A DNA stretch of 64,000 nt from Parasphingorhabdus halotolerans. Its GTDB lineage: Bacteria; Pseudomonadota; Alphaproteobacteria; Sphingomonadales; Sphingomonadaceae. Where the stretch lies: assembly GCF_012516475.1 (NCBI RefSeq), contig NZ_CP051217.1, positions 2,108,001 to 2,172,000 of the forward strand, written 5' to 3'. The translations under genes were made by a program, and so were the position numbers. The notes beneath the pieces are model-generated. The model did not search any database. It was not told the DNA's origin and saw nothing but the letters and a program-made list of their open reading frames with translations. Positions 52,223 to 61,019 of the stretch are shown here, one piece after another (positions within the stretch are counted from its first letter, which is position 1; the number at the start of each line of letters is the position of its first letter).

Positions 52223-53862
52223 ACTATTTCCAGATCGAGCATTTTTAGCGCAATTTCTTTGGCATCTTTATAGCCGGCTTTGCCATTTGCGGCCCGCGGA
52301 ACTGTATCGACCTGCAGTATCGCCCGGGGCGCTTTATAAGCTGCCAGTTGTCCACGAACATGTTCCTGCAGAGCGTCTGCATCGAACGTCGCTCCGTCAC
52401 ATAGTGACAAGACTGCGGTGACCTTCTGGCCAAACCGGTCATCAGGTATGCCGACGACTAGGCAATCATAAACGCTTTCATGCGTCTTTAAGGCTTCTTC
52501 CACTTCCTCGGGAAAAATTTTCTCGCCGCCACTATTAATACAGGCGGAACCCCGGCCCAGCAATGTGATTGAGCCATCTTCCTCGACCGTCGCAAAATCA
52601 CCCGGGATTGAATAGCGCACACCATCAAATGTTTTAAACGTAGCGGCGCTCTTGGCTTCATCTTTATAATAGCCGAGCGGCACCATCCCGCCATTGCAGA
52701 TCATACCCATTTCACCGGAGCCCGGCGCGACCGGCTTCCCATCCTCGGTTAGCACTTTCGTGGTTGGGTTCATTTCAAACTTGGCTGTCTGGTCGATATC
52801 AATATTGTCTTTGGTCGTGATCGATGAACCCATACTGCCTTCGGTTGAGCCCATGCTATCGACAATCATGATATGGGGGAGATGGTCCAGAAGGCCACGT
52901 TTCACGTCGGTGGACCACATCACGCCGGACGATCCTATCATCTGAAGGGACGATAAATCAAAGGCTTGACCAGCCGCCTTGGCATTCTCCAGCGCAGCAA
53001 GCATCGGTTTGGCAAATACATCGCCAACGATGGTTATATCCGTTGCTTTTTGATCCGCTGCGAGCTGCCAAAGAGCCTTGGGATCAAAATGGCTATTGTC
53101 AAACAGGATCACAGCGCCGCCCAGGCTGTGCGGGATCATCGCACCGATCCACATGCCGGTTCCGTGCATGATCGGGCAAGCGGGAATGCCCCGCGAAGTT
53201 GCACCTGCGGCATGTAATTGTTGAACGAGCGGGCCAAAGCCGTTGGCATCTGTCGGTGGAACCATTTCCCGCATCTCGAAACCTTTGGCAAGCAGGGCGC
53301 TGGCGAAACTCTTGTGATCATACATCACGCCTTTGGGCATGCCGGTGGTGCCGCCGGTATAGAGCATATAGAGATCGTCATTTGATCGCTCAATCACCGG
53401 CATCGGCTCCGTTTTTTGCAATGTTTCTTCATATGGTATCGAGCCAGCAAGATGCTCACCGGACCCATCGTCAATTTCGAGGAAGAGCTTGATCTGTTCC
53501 AACTGATCGCGGATTGCTGCAACACGCGGGGCAAATTGTGCTTGAAATACCAAAGCTTCGCTGTCTGAATTATTGATAACATGGGTTAGTTCGGCTTCGA
53601 GATAGCGGTAGTTGACATTGACCGGGCAGATCCGCGCTTTGAATGCACCAAATTGCGCTTCCATATATTCTGCTGAATTATAGGCATAAATTGCCAGCTT
53701 AGCACCGGCCTCCAGACCGTGATCGGTATAGATTTGTGCGACCCGTGCCGCGCGGTTTTCATATTCGGCCCAGTTATAGCATTTTTCGCCGTCGACGACC
53801 GCGGGCTTGTCCGGAATTGCTTTAGCGATATTTTCCCAGATATCTGCCATTTGCCAGGTCAT
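52219..53862 (-). CDS. Acyl-CoA synthetase (AMP-forming)
   Basis: A 547-residue adenylate-forming ligase. The P-loop-like core is YMLYTGGTTGMPKGVMYDHK, then MGSTEGSMGSS and the C-terminal hinge GRGSACINSGGEKIFPEEVE, with the catalytic lysine in APRAILQVDTVPRAANGKAGYK. It activates an acid to its acyl-CoA; the acid is unknown. Together with the CaiB, NMO and carboxylase genes it forms a leftward catabolic cluster. Convergent with the FAD oxidoreductase, with overlapping stop codons. Confidence 0.9.
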   Translation of the reverse strand: MTWQMADIWENIAKAIPDKPAVVDGEKCYNWAEYENRAARVAQIYTDHGLEAGAKLAIYAYNSAEYMEAQFGAFKARICPVNVNYRYLEAELTHVINNSDSEALVFQAQFAPRVAAIRDQLEQIKLFLEIDDGSGEHLAGSIPYEETLQKTEPMPVIERSNDDLYMLYTGGTTGMPKGVMYDHKSFASALLAKGFEMREMVPPTDANGFGPLVQQLHAAGATSRGIPACPIMHGTGMWIGAMIPHSLGGAVILFDNSHFDPKALWQLAADQKATDITIVGDVFAKPMLAALENAKAAGQAFDLSSLQMIGSSGVMWSTDVKRGLLDHLPHIMIVDSMGSTEGSMGSSITTKDNIDIDQTAKFEMNPTTKVLTEDGKPVAPGSGEMGMICNGGMVPLGYYKDEAKSAATFKTFDGVRYSIPGDFATVEEDGSITLLGRGSACINSGGEKIFPEEVEEALKTHESVYDCLVVGIPDDRFGQKVTAVLSLCDGATFDADALQEHVRGQLAAYKAPRAILQVDTVPRAANGKAGYKDAKEIALKMLDLEIV

Positions 53863-53948
53863 AAGAATCTCTCCCGTTTGTTTGGGAGCATAGTCATATC
53901 ACGGTTCTTCGCAAGATAATCGATTCCGTCTGGATTGATTTATAACAT

Positions 53949-55112
53949 CTATTGGCCCAGCGACTTTCGCAATGGTCGAATGATTTCGTCATTATGCTGG
54001 CCAAGCGCTGGAGCGTTGCCAGCAGGCTTTGTTCTCTTGCCGCCAAAGTGAACTGGCGGTGCGACATTGCGGACAGAACCGAGAAGAGGGTGATTTTCAG
54101 CTTCAAAACTGCCAAGCGCTATTGTCTGTTCGTGGTCCGGAATATCCGCCAACGCTATGCATGGCGCAGCCGGAACATCTTTTTCGGCTAGTCGTGCAAC
54201 CAATTCTGCGCTGGCCAATCCGGGTTGCTCATTCGCAACTAACTGTGCCAGCTCCGCCATGTGTATGCTGCGATTGGCGAGGCCTTTGTATTTTTCTTCC
54301 GCTTTGAGGTCGGGTCTGCCGACGGCATCAAAGACAGCCTCCCAATGCGCATCGCTCATCGCGGCATATGCAATAGCCCCATCGGTCGTCCGCATCGGCA
54401 TCTGGTAATAGTCAGAAAAAGGTGCGCCATGTGCGACGTCGTCGTCAAGCAAGGTAAGATGCATTCCGCCGTCCGGCCAAATGAAAGCAAGACAGCTTTC
54501 GATCATAGACAGATCAATATGCTGGCCTGCTCCGGTTCGTTCCCGCGCAAACAAAGCTGCCGTTATGGCCTGGGCAGCAGTGTAAGCTGTAACCTTGTCG
54601 CAGATCAGGGTTTTGACATAGGCAAAGCTATCGGGACTACCCTGCAAGGTCATGAAGCCGGTCATTGCTTGCATCACATGATCATAGGCGGGCCGTCCGG
54701 CGAGCGGCCCATCGCGGCCAAACCCTGTAATCGCGCAATATATGAGTTCTGGCTTTTCAACCCGCAGACTTGTGCTGCTGAGCCCAAGCCGGGACATCAC
54801 GCCGGGACGATAATTGTGAATCACGACGTCGGCATCGAGGCACAATTTCCGGGCAATGGCGACGTCTTCCGCCAGTTTCAGATCCAGGGTAACTGAGCGT
54901 TTGGCGCGGTTGCAATTGTTGAACAAGCCCGAAATTCCCGCTTTCTGACTGCCCAGCCAGCGCATTGGATCACCGATACCGGGGGGCTCAACCTTGATGA
55001 CATCCGCCCCTTGCTGCGCAAACATCATGGTGGCAAGCGATGCAGTAATCATGGTGGAGAACTCGACGACCTTTATCCCAGCCAGTGGTTGCTGTGCTGT
55101 TACGTTGGCCAT
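53949..55112 (-). CDS. CaiB/BaiF family CoA-transferase
   Basis: A 387-residue family III CoA-transferase (the formyl-CoA/L-carnitine/alpha-methylacyl-CoA racemase fold). FGRDGPLAGRPAYDHVMQAM holds the conserved catalytic aspartate, and the N-terminus GIKVVEFSTMITAS is typical. Substrate not determinable; racemase or CoA-transfer are possible. 13 bp from the nitronate monooxygenase gene and in the same strand order. Confidence 0.88.
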   Translation of the reverse strand: MANVTAQQPLAGIKVVEFSTMITASLATMMFAQQGADVIKVEPPGIGDPMRWLGSQKAGISGLFNNCNRAKRSVTLDLKLAEDVAIARKLCLDADVVIHNYRPGVMSRLGLSSTSLRVEKPELIYCAITGFGRDGPLAGRPAYDHVMQAMTGFMTLQGSPDSFAYVKTLICDKVTAYTAAQAITAALFARERTGAGQHIDLSMIESCLAFIWPDGGMHLTLLDDDVAHGAPFSDYYQMPMRTTDGAIAYAAMSDAHWEAVFDAVGRPDLKAEEKYKGLANRSIHMAELAQLVANEQPGLASAELVARLAEKDVPAAPCIALADIPDHEQTIALGSFEAENHPLLGSVRNVAPPVHFGGKRTKPAGNAPALGQHNDEIIRPLRKSLGQ

Positions 55113-55125
55113 GCTTCTCTCCCGT

Positions 55126-56268
55126 TTATTCTTCCAGATTGGCGGCTAATCTTTCGTATGCGGCAAGGAAATCTTCCTTGAATTCCTGCACCACTTGGCC
55201 AGCTGTCATTTGCTCGTTCATCAGCCCAACACCCTGCCCGACCCAATAGGTGGCGAGATCTTTTGCACCCTGATTGTCTCCCTGGGACAGTTTGTCGATT
55301 GTGCGAAGCGGCGGCTCCGAGACCAGAGACTGAAGCGGCATAGGCAGCGGTGTTGGGGCACTTTCTGCCTCCCACGCGTCGGTCCAGGGGGATCGCAATT
55401 GACGCGAAGGCTTGCCAGTGCGGGATCTTGCCCGAACCGTATCGCGAGAAGTTGCCAACAGCATTTTTTCTTTCACGATCGGGTTCGTCTCTGCTTCGAC
55501 CGTCGTCAGCCAGACCGAACCACACCATACGCCAGCCGCGCCCATTGCCATGGCGGCCGCCATTTGGGCACCGGTCGCAATGCCGCCCGCTGCGAGCACC
55601 GGTGTTTCCTCGCCAATCTCGGTTAGCGCGTTACAGACTTCCGGAATTAAAACCATAGTTGCAACATCACCAGTGTGGCCGCCAGCTTCACCGCCAACGG
55701 CAATGATAATATCAACACCCGCAGCGACCTGACTCATGGCGTGTTCTCTGGTTCCGACCAACGCTGCAACGGGAACGTCGTGTTTCTGTCCCAGTTCCAA
55801 CATCACCTGTGGCGGGATGCCCAGGGCATTGGCGATGAGCTTGATCGGATGCCGGAAGGCCACTTCCAGAATCGCATCGGCATTGTCGCCAATCAGGTTT
55901 TGCGAACCCACAACATGCTCGCGGCGCACAGGATCAAGATCACCTGCATCGACGCCATGGCGTTTCATAAGCTCTTCTGTAAATGCGATATGTTCTGCCG
56001 GAATACGGGCAAGCATGGCCTCTTCGTCAAATGGTTCGCCGCGACCCTCAACCTTGTTCGGTACGATGATATCGAGACCATAGGGTTTGCCGCCGACATG
56101 ATCGTCGATCCAGCTCAGTTCCTCTTCGAGGGTTTCTGGCGTGCAATTCACTCCGCCAAAAACGCCCATCCCGCCCGCTTTGGACACGGCAGCAACGACA
56201 TCGCGGCAATGGGAAAAGGCGACGAGCGGAAATTCAATTCCCAGCATATTGCATATTTTATTTTTCAT
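55126..56268 (-). CDS. Nitronate monooxygenase-family flavoprotein
   Basis: A 380-residue FMN TIM-barrel of the 2-nitropropane dioxygenase/nitronate monooxygenase family. Motifs: GIEFPLVAFSHCRDVVAAVSKAGGMG at the N-terminus, GGEAGGHTGDVATMVLIPEV and AAGGIATGAQMAAAMAMGAAGV. ATG 56268 (MKNKICNMLG) is the sensible start; the frame extends further upstream. Many such genes sit with acyl-CoA enzymes and act as flavin oxidoreductases on other substrates. 89 bp from the biotin carboxylase gene. Confidence 0.85.
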   Translation of the reverse strand: MKNKICNMLGIEFPLVAFSHCRDVVAAVSKAGGMGVFGGVNCTPETLEEELSWIDDHVGGKPYGLDIIVPNKVEGRGEPFDEEAMLARIPAEHIAFTEELMKRHGVDAGDLDPVRREHVVGSQNLIGDNADAILEVAFRHPIKLIANALGIPPQVMLELGQKHDVPVAALVGTREHAMSQVAAGVDIIIAVGGEAGGHTGDVATMVLIPEVCNALTEIGEETPVLAAGGIATGAQMAAAMAMGAAGVWCGSVWLTTVEAETNPIVKEKMLLATSRDTVRARSRTGKPSRQLRSPWTDAWEAESAPTPLPMPLQSLVSEPPLRTIDKLSQGDNQGAKDLATYWVGQGVGLMNEQMTAGQVVQEFKEDFLAAYERLAANLEE

Positions 56269-56357
56269 ATGTCTAACCCCGTTTGCGCTGAACCCGTCGA
56301 CATAAGGACGACGGTTTTTGAAACACTGCAACAAGTTCACGGCGAAGGGCGAGATGT

Positions 56358-58367
56358 TTAGGTATCATCAATCTTGTCCTCGTCAGCCGCGATTTCCAGG
56401 ATCAAGTCATCCGCCGCGATCTGCGTCCCTGCTTTGGCGGCGATCATTTCCACAGTGCCATCAATCTCCGCCAGAATCTCATGCTGCATTTTCATCGCCT
56501 CAAGAACGGCTAGTTTGTCGCCCTTGGAAACGCGCATTCCCTCTTCAACCAATATCTCCAGCAATTGGCCGTGCATTGGTGCAACCACAGTCCCGCCACC
56601 ACCGGCATCTTCCATTGCACTCAGGCCGGTGAGGTCGGTGACCGTCAGCGAGCGTTTGGGCGTTGCGATATGCAGGGTTCGATGATTGTGATGATAAATG
56701 GCAATAACATTATGACCATTGACCTTGAGTTTTGCTTTGTCGGTGGACATGGACAGCAGCTCGACGTCTGCCTCATCACCACCACGGGTCACCTTATACT
56801 TATGCGGGTCTGACACATGGACATGGATGCTCTGCTTGTCTTCGTCCCCTTCATTTTGCCCAGTATATTGCACAACTGTTTCCAAAGCCCCTGTGTTGGA
56901 CCAATCGAGCATTTCGGTATTGACATTCAGCGCCATTTTATGAGCGGCCCGCTGCCGCAATTTATGCTGCAAAACAGCTGCTATCGCATAATATTCAAAA
57001 CTAAGGGTGCCCAGATCAACGCCGCCCTCTCCATAATTTTCGGCAATGAACGCCGTGGTCGCCTGACCATCGACAAAGTCCGGCTTGTCGAGCGCGTCGA
57101 TCAGGAAATCGCGATTGGTTTTTGGACCGAATAGAGCGGTTTCGGAAAGCGCCTTGATCATCCGTCGCCGGGCTTCATCGCGGGTTGCGCCATGGGTGAT
57201 GATCTTGGCGACCATGCTATCGTAAAAGGGCGAAACCTCGCCACCGGTTTCGATCCCGCTATCGACGCGGGACAGATCAGAGGGCTTCCAGAGATCGATA
57301 TGACCGGTGCTGGGCAGAAAATCGTCGTTAGGATCTTCCGCATAGAGCCGGACTTCCATCGCGTGCCCAGACAGCTTGACGTCATCTTGCGTAATGCCCA
57401 GCAAGTCGCCTTGCGCAACTTTGAGTTGGAGCGCCACCAGATCAAGGCCTGTAATTTCTTCCGTCACAGGGTGTTCGACCTGCAAACGGGTGTTCATTTC
57501 GAGGAAGTAGAATTCACCGGACTGGTCGAGCAGAAATTCAACCGTCCCTGCGCCGACATAATCCACAGCCCGCGCCGCCTCGACCGCTGCGGCACCCATT
57601 TGGGCTCGCAGCTCAAGCGTCAACACCGGACAAGGCGCTTCTTCGATAACCTTCTGATGCCGCCGTTGAACCGAACAGTCGCGTTCGCCGAGATGAATGG
57701 TATTGCCATGGCTATCGGCAAAAACCTGTATCTCGACATGGCGCGGTTTAATGATTGCCTTTTCAAGAATCAGCTCGCCATTACCAAAAGCATTTTCCGC
57801 CTCGGAACGCGCCAGCTTTATTGCGTTCGGGACCTCGCCCAGATCATGCACTAGCCGCATACCGCGACCGCCGCCGCCAGCCGCCGCTTTGACCATCAGC
57901 GGGGCACCGATCTTCTTTGCTTCGGAGATCAGGGTTTCGTCGGACTGGTCATCATCCTGATATCCGGGGACACAAGGGACGCCTGCGGTTATCATCGCGC
58001 GTTTTGATCGCGCCTTGTCGCCCATCACATCAATGGCTTTTTCGGGCGGGCCGACAAAGATGATTCCGGCATTGGCGCAAGCCTGGCTGAATGCGGCGTT
58101 CTCGGACAGGAACCCATAGCCAGGATGAATCGCATCCGCGCCGGTATCTTTAGCGGCCTGAATGATCTTGTCGATTAGCAGATAGGATTCATTAACCGGT
58201 GCCGGACCGATCCACACGGCATCATCCGCCATTTTAACATGAAGAGCTTTGGCATCTGCATCGGAATAAACAGCGACGGTGCGCAGGCCCTGCGCTATGG
58301 CAGTACGCATGATCCGGCAGGCAATTTCCCCGCGATTAGCGACAAGGAGGGTGTTGATTTTCGTCAT
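56358..58367 (-). CDS. Acyl-CoA carboxylase biotin-containing alpha subunit (propionyl/methylcrotonyl-type)
   Basis: A 669-residue biotin carboxylase plus biotin carrier protein. The N-terminal biotin carboxylase begins VANRGEIACRIMRTAIAQ, with ATP-grasp features (KAAAGGGGRGMRLV, EMNTRLQVEHPVTEEITGLD). The C-terminal BCCP carries the biotinylated lysine in VLEAMKMQHEILAE. MTKINTLL at 58367 is the start; the longer frame extends into the inverted repeat. With the hydratase (58474) and carboxyltransferase (59283) it forms the liu-like beta-hydratase-alpha arrangement. Confidence 0.92.
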   Translation of the reverse strand: MTKINTLLVANRGEIACRIMRTAIAQGLRTVAVYSDADAKALHVKMADDAVWIGPAPVNESYLLIDKIIQAAKDTGADAIHPGYGFLSENAAFSQACANAGIIFVGPPEKAIDVMGDKARSKRAMITAGVPCVPGYQDDDQSDETLISEAKKIGAPLMVKAAAGGGGRGMRLVHDLGEVPNAIKLARSEAENAFGNGELILEKAIIKPRHVEIQVFADSHGNTIHLGERDCSVQRRHQKVIEEAPCPVLTLELRAQMGAAAVEAARAVDYVGAGTVEFLLDQSGEFYFLEMNTRLQVEHPVTEEITGLDLVALQLKVAQGDLLGITQDDVKLSGHAMEVRLYAEDPNDDFLPSTGHIDLWKPSDLSRVDSGIETGGEVSPFYDSMVAKIITHGATRDEARRRMIKALSETALFGPKTNRDFLIDALDKPDFVDGQATTAFIAENYGEGGVDLGTLSFEYYAIAAVLQHKLRQRAAHKMALNVNTEMLDWSNTGALETVVQYTGQNEGDEDKQSIHVHVSDPHKYKVTRGGDEADVELLSMSTDKAKLKVNGHNVIAIYHHNHRTLHIATPKRSLTVTDLTGLSAMEDAGGGGTVVAPMHGQLLEILVEEGMRVSKGDKLAVLEAMKMQHEILAEIDGTVEMIAAKAGTQIAADDLILEIAADEDKIDDT

Positions 58368-58383
58368 ATGTAGTTCCCTGCAC

Positions 58384-58454
58384 TCCGTTCGTCCTGAGCC
58401 TGTCGAAGCATGAATTCGCACGATCTGTCCTTCGACAAGCTCAGGACGAACGGA
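58384..58454. repeat. 25-bp inverted repeat, REP-like element
   Basis: Left arm TCCGTTCGTCCTGAGCCTGT through CGAAG (58384-58408) and right arm CTTCGACAAGCTCAGGACGA through ACGGA (58430-58454) are inverted, with one mismatch and 21 bp between. The GTTCGTCCTGAGC...CGAAG core is a palindromic unit I associate with sphingomonad genomes. It lies in the gap between the hydratase and carboxylase genes. Confidence 0.7.
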
Positions 58455-58473
58455 TTAGATGGCTGCACGAGAC

Positions 58474-59286
58474 TCATTCTGGTTTCACCACCCAATTGGG
58501 TTTGCGCTTTTCAAAGAAACTCGCGACGCCTTCTTTCGCTTCGTCGCTTACCATGCGATCAGCAAAATTCTCTGCAGCCAGGTGGATCACTTCGTCACGA
58601 CGTTTGCCTGAGATTTGACCGAGCAATTCCTTGGTCGCTGCAATAGCACCGGGGGCAGCGCCCAGAACCTGCTTGCGGATTTGCGTTTCGATGATTTCCA
58701 GTCCTGCGACATCATCCGCAATAAAGTCGGCAAAACCCAGTTCATGTGCTTCGGCCCCGTCAAAGCGGGCAGCTGTCAGCATAAGTCTGCGCCCGGTCGC
58801 GTAGCCGAGTTTCTGAATTACAAAGGGTGAAATCTGTGCAGGCGACAGTCCAATCGCCGTCTCGGTCATCGCAAAGCGGGCCCCGGTTTCGCAGAGTACA
58901 ACGTCGGCGCAGCATGAGAGCCCAAAGCCACCAGCCATTGCCGCGCCTTCGATTAAAACGATAACGACTTGTGGCGCAGTATTGACCAGATCAAAGATTT
59001 CCGCTGCGCCGCTGGACATTTGGATGATCGCATTGCGGTCACCGCTCGTCTGAAAATTTTGTTTGAAGTTTTTGAGATCGGCGCCGGCACAAAATACCCC
59101 GCCGCGTCCGCGCAAAGTAATGCCGCGTACCGCACGATCATCACGAACGCTTTTTAGAACAGCAGCTAGCTCCGCCACCAAGGCGTCGCTTAGCGCGTTG
59201 CGATTGTCCGGTTGGTTGAACCAGATGGTAAGCCAGCCTTGTTTAAGTTCGAGTTCGAGCGTTTCGGTTTTTGGCAGTTCGGTCAT
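58474..59286 (-). CDS. Enoyl-CoA hydratase/isomerase (crotonase) family protein
   Basis: A 270-residue crotonase. The oxyanion/acyl-CoA hole is formed by RGRGGVFCAGADLKNF near residue 58 and AMAGGFGLSCCADVVLC near residue 115. The genes beta-hydratase-alpha match the leucine-degradation order liuB-liuC-liuD, so 3-methylglutaconyl-CoA hydratase is a reasonable guess. The start overlaps the stop of the carboxyltransferase gene by four bases. Confidence 0.88.
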   Translation of the reverse strand: MTELPKTETLELELKQGWLTIWFNQPDNRNALSDALVAELAAVLKSVRDDRAVRGITLRGRGGVFCAGADLKNFKQNFQTSGDRNAIIQMSSGAAEIFDLVNTAPQVVIVLIEGAAMAGGFGLSCCADVVLCETGARFAMTETAIGLSPAQISPFVIQKLGYATGRRLMLTAARFDGAEAHELGFADFIADDVAGLEIIETQIRKQVLGAAPGAIAATKELLGQISGKRRDEVIHLAAENFADRMVSDEAKEGVASFFEKRKPNWVVKPE

Positions 59287-60905
59287 ATCCGCGCTACCCC
59301 GAAGGCATTGGGGTGCAGCGTCCGGTTCTGCGCCTCAAATATTGTTTCCAGCGCAAAGCCCAAAACCTTCCTTGTATCGCGCGGATCAATCACCCCATGA
59401 TCCAAAACCCGGCCAGAGGTGAAAAACGCACTTTCCTGCGCCTCAAAAATATCCCGAATCCGTTTGTCCTGTTTGGCGATCATCTCTTCGTCCGGTTCCA
59501 CACCCTTTCGTTTGGCCTGCACCCGCGCCACATGGCTCATCGTGTTGGCCGCCGAGGCGCCCGCCATCACGCCGGTTTTGGCATTGGGCCAGCTAAACAG
59601 GAAATCCGGTTCAAAGGCGACGCCGCTCATCCCGTAATTACCAGCGCCAAAGCTTGCGCCGATATACAGTGATAATTTCGGTACCCGGACGTTGGAAACC
59701 GCCTGGATCATTTTAGAGCCCAGCTTGATCATTCCCTTATGTTCGGACTCGGTACCAACAATATAGCCGGTGGTGTTGTTGAGGAAAATGATCGGCAGCT
59801 GTGATTGGTCGCATAACTGGAAAAAATGCGTCGCCTTGGCGGCGGCTTCGGGGTCGAATGGTCCGTTATTGCCGATCAGCCCGACCGCGTGACCCATGAT
59901 GCTTGCCTGCATACAGACGGTTCCGGGGCCATAGCGCGATTTGAATTCCTCAAAATCAGAGCCATCGACAATCCGTGCCGCAACTTCACGCACGTCATAA
60001 GGAATCGTGTAATCGATAGGCACAATCCCGGCGATCTCATCAATGTCGTATATTGGTTCTTCATAATCGTTGCGACGGATAGGCATGGTGTTTTTGTTCC
60101 AGTCCAATCGTCCCAAAGTGTCACGGGCAATGGCAATGCCGTGTGCGTCATCGTCGGCCAGATATTCCACCGTGCCGGTTGTGCTGGCGTGCATCTCGGT
60201 GCCGCCCAGCTCACGGTCATCGGCAACTTCGCCGGTTGCCGCATGGACCAGAGCTGCTCCGCCCAACGCGGCCATGCCGTTTTCGCGTATCCCGACCACA
60301 TAGTCGGACATGCCCGGCATATACGCCCCGCCGGCCGTCGAAGGCCCATGCAGGATGACCATGGTTGGAATACCAGCCGCGCTCAGCCAAGCCAGATTGC
60401 GGAACAGCATCCCACCATAGGCCCAAAGCTCGACCTTATATTCCATCAGGTTTGCGCCGGCACTTTCGACCAGGTGAATAAAGGGCAGTTTCAAATCTTG
60501 CGCAATTTTCTGAGCACCCTTGCAAGCATCCCATCCGCCCGTTGTCGCAGCTCCTGCACGAATGCCGCTATCATCAACCCAAATCATGCAGCGGACACCT
60601 TTGACAAAACCAATGCCTAAAATGACACTGCCTCCAGGGATGCTGGTCTCGGGATTGCTATCCTCGACGAGATAATTCGCCATATTATAAAGTCGCAGCC
60701 AAGGCATACCAGGATCAAGTAGTCGCGCAAGCCGCTCGTGCGGGGTTAACTGGCCGCGCTTTTCAAAAGTGGGCCGACGTTTCTCGGACGCTTCGACCGC
60801 GCGCCTTTCCAACGACCTTAGGTGATCGATGAGTTCCAACATATCAGTGCGATTTTGTACGAAACTATCGGACGCGGTTGCGACCTTCGACTTATATTGT
60901 GGCAT
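59283..60905 (-). CDS. Acyl-CoA carboxyltransferase beta subunit
   Basis: A 540-residue carboxyltransferase of the methylcrotonyl-/geranyl-CoA carboxylase type. RGQLTPHERLARLLDPG marks the N-terminus, then GPSTAGGAYMPGMSDYVV, GIIGNNGPFDPE-type segment (GLIGNNGPFDP), FLNNTTGYIVGTESEHKG and GASFGAGNYGMSG. It transfers CO2 from biotin to the acyl-CoA. No acyl-CoA dehydrogenase gene (liuA) is here, so the exact substrate is open; MCC or an acyclic-terpene carboxylase are candidates. First gene of the cluster. Confidence 0.88.
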   Translation of the reverse strand: MPQYKSKVATASDSFVQNRTDMLELIDHLRSLERRAVEASEKRRPTFEKRGQLTPHERLARLLDPGMPWLRLYNMANYLVEDSNPETSIPGGSVILGIGFVKGVRCMIWVDDSGIRAGAATTGGWDACKGAQKIAQDLKLPFIHLVESAGANLMEYKVELWAYGGMLFRNLAWLSAAGIPTMVILHGPSTAGGAYMPGMSDYVVGIRENGMAALGGAALVHAATGEVADDRELGGTEMHASTTGTVEYLADDDAHGIAIARDTLGRLDWNKNTMPIRRNDYEEPIYDIDEIAGIVPIDYTIPYDVREVAARIVDGSDFEEFKSRYGPGTVCMQASIMGHAVGLIGNNGPFDPEAAAKATHFFQLCDQSQLPIIFLNNTTGYIVGTESEHKGMIKLGSKMIQAVSNVRVPKLSLYIGASFGAGNYGMSGVAFEPDFLFSWPNAKTGVMAGASAANTMSHVARVQAKRKGVEPDEEMIAKQDKRIRDIFEAQESAFFTSGRVLDHGVIDPRDTRKVLGFALETIFEAQNRTLHPNAFGVARI

Positions 60906-60966
60906 ATACTATCTTTATCCTGCCTCTCTCTATCTATGCTCTACTATGAACAGCACGCAATAAAAA

Positions 60967-61003
60967 GGGGCCGTTTGCATGATGCAACCGACCCCGAATT
61001 TTT
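60967..61003 (-). terminator. Rho-independent terminator after the fadAB operon
   Basis: GGGGCCGTTTGCA-tga-TGCAACCGACCCC (60967-60995) forms a 13-bp stem with two mismatches, flanked by AAAAA at 60962-60966 and TTTTT at 60999-61003. It can act both ways; on the minus strand it terminates the fadB-like gene, whose stop is at 61020. Confidence 0.8.
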
Positions 61004-61019
61004 AAGACCGTGAAGCGAG

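Noticed and set aside
55675..56361. 228-codon plus-strand frame opposite the nitronate monooxygenase gene
   Set aside because: Antisense shadow; no motif or start signal.
59826..60620. 264-codon plus-strand frame inside the carboxyltransferase gene
   Set aside because: Antisense to a well-conserved enzyme; long only because of base composition.
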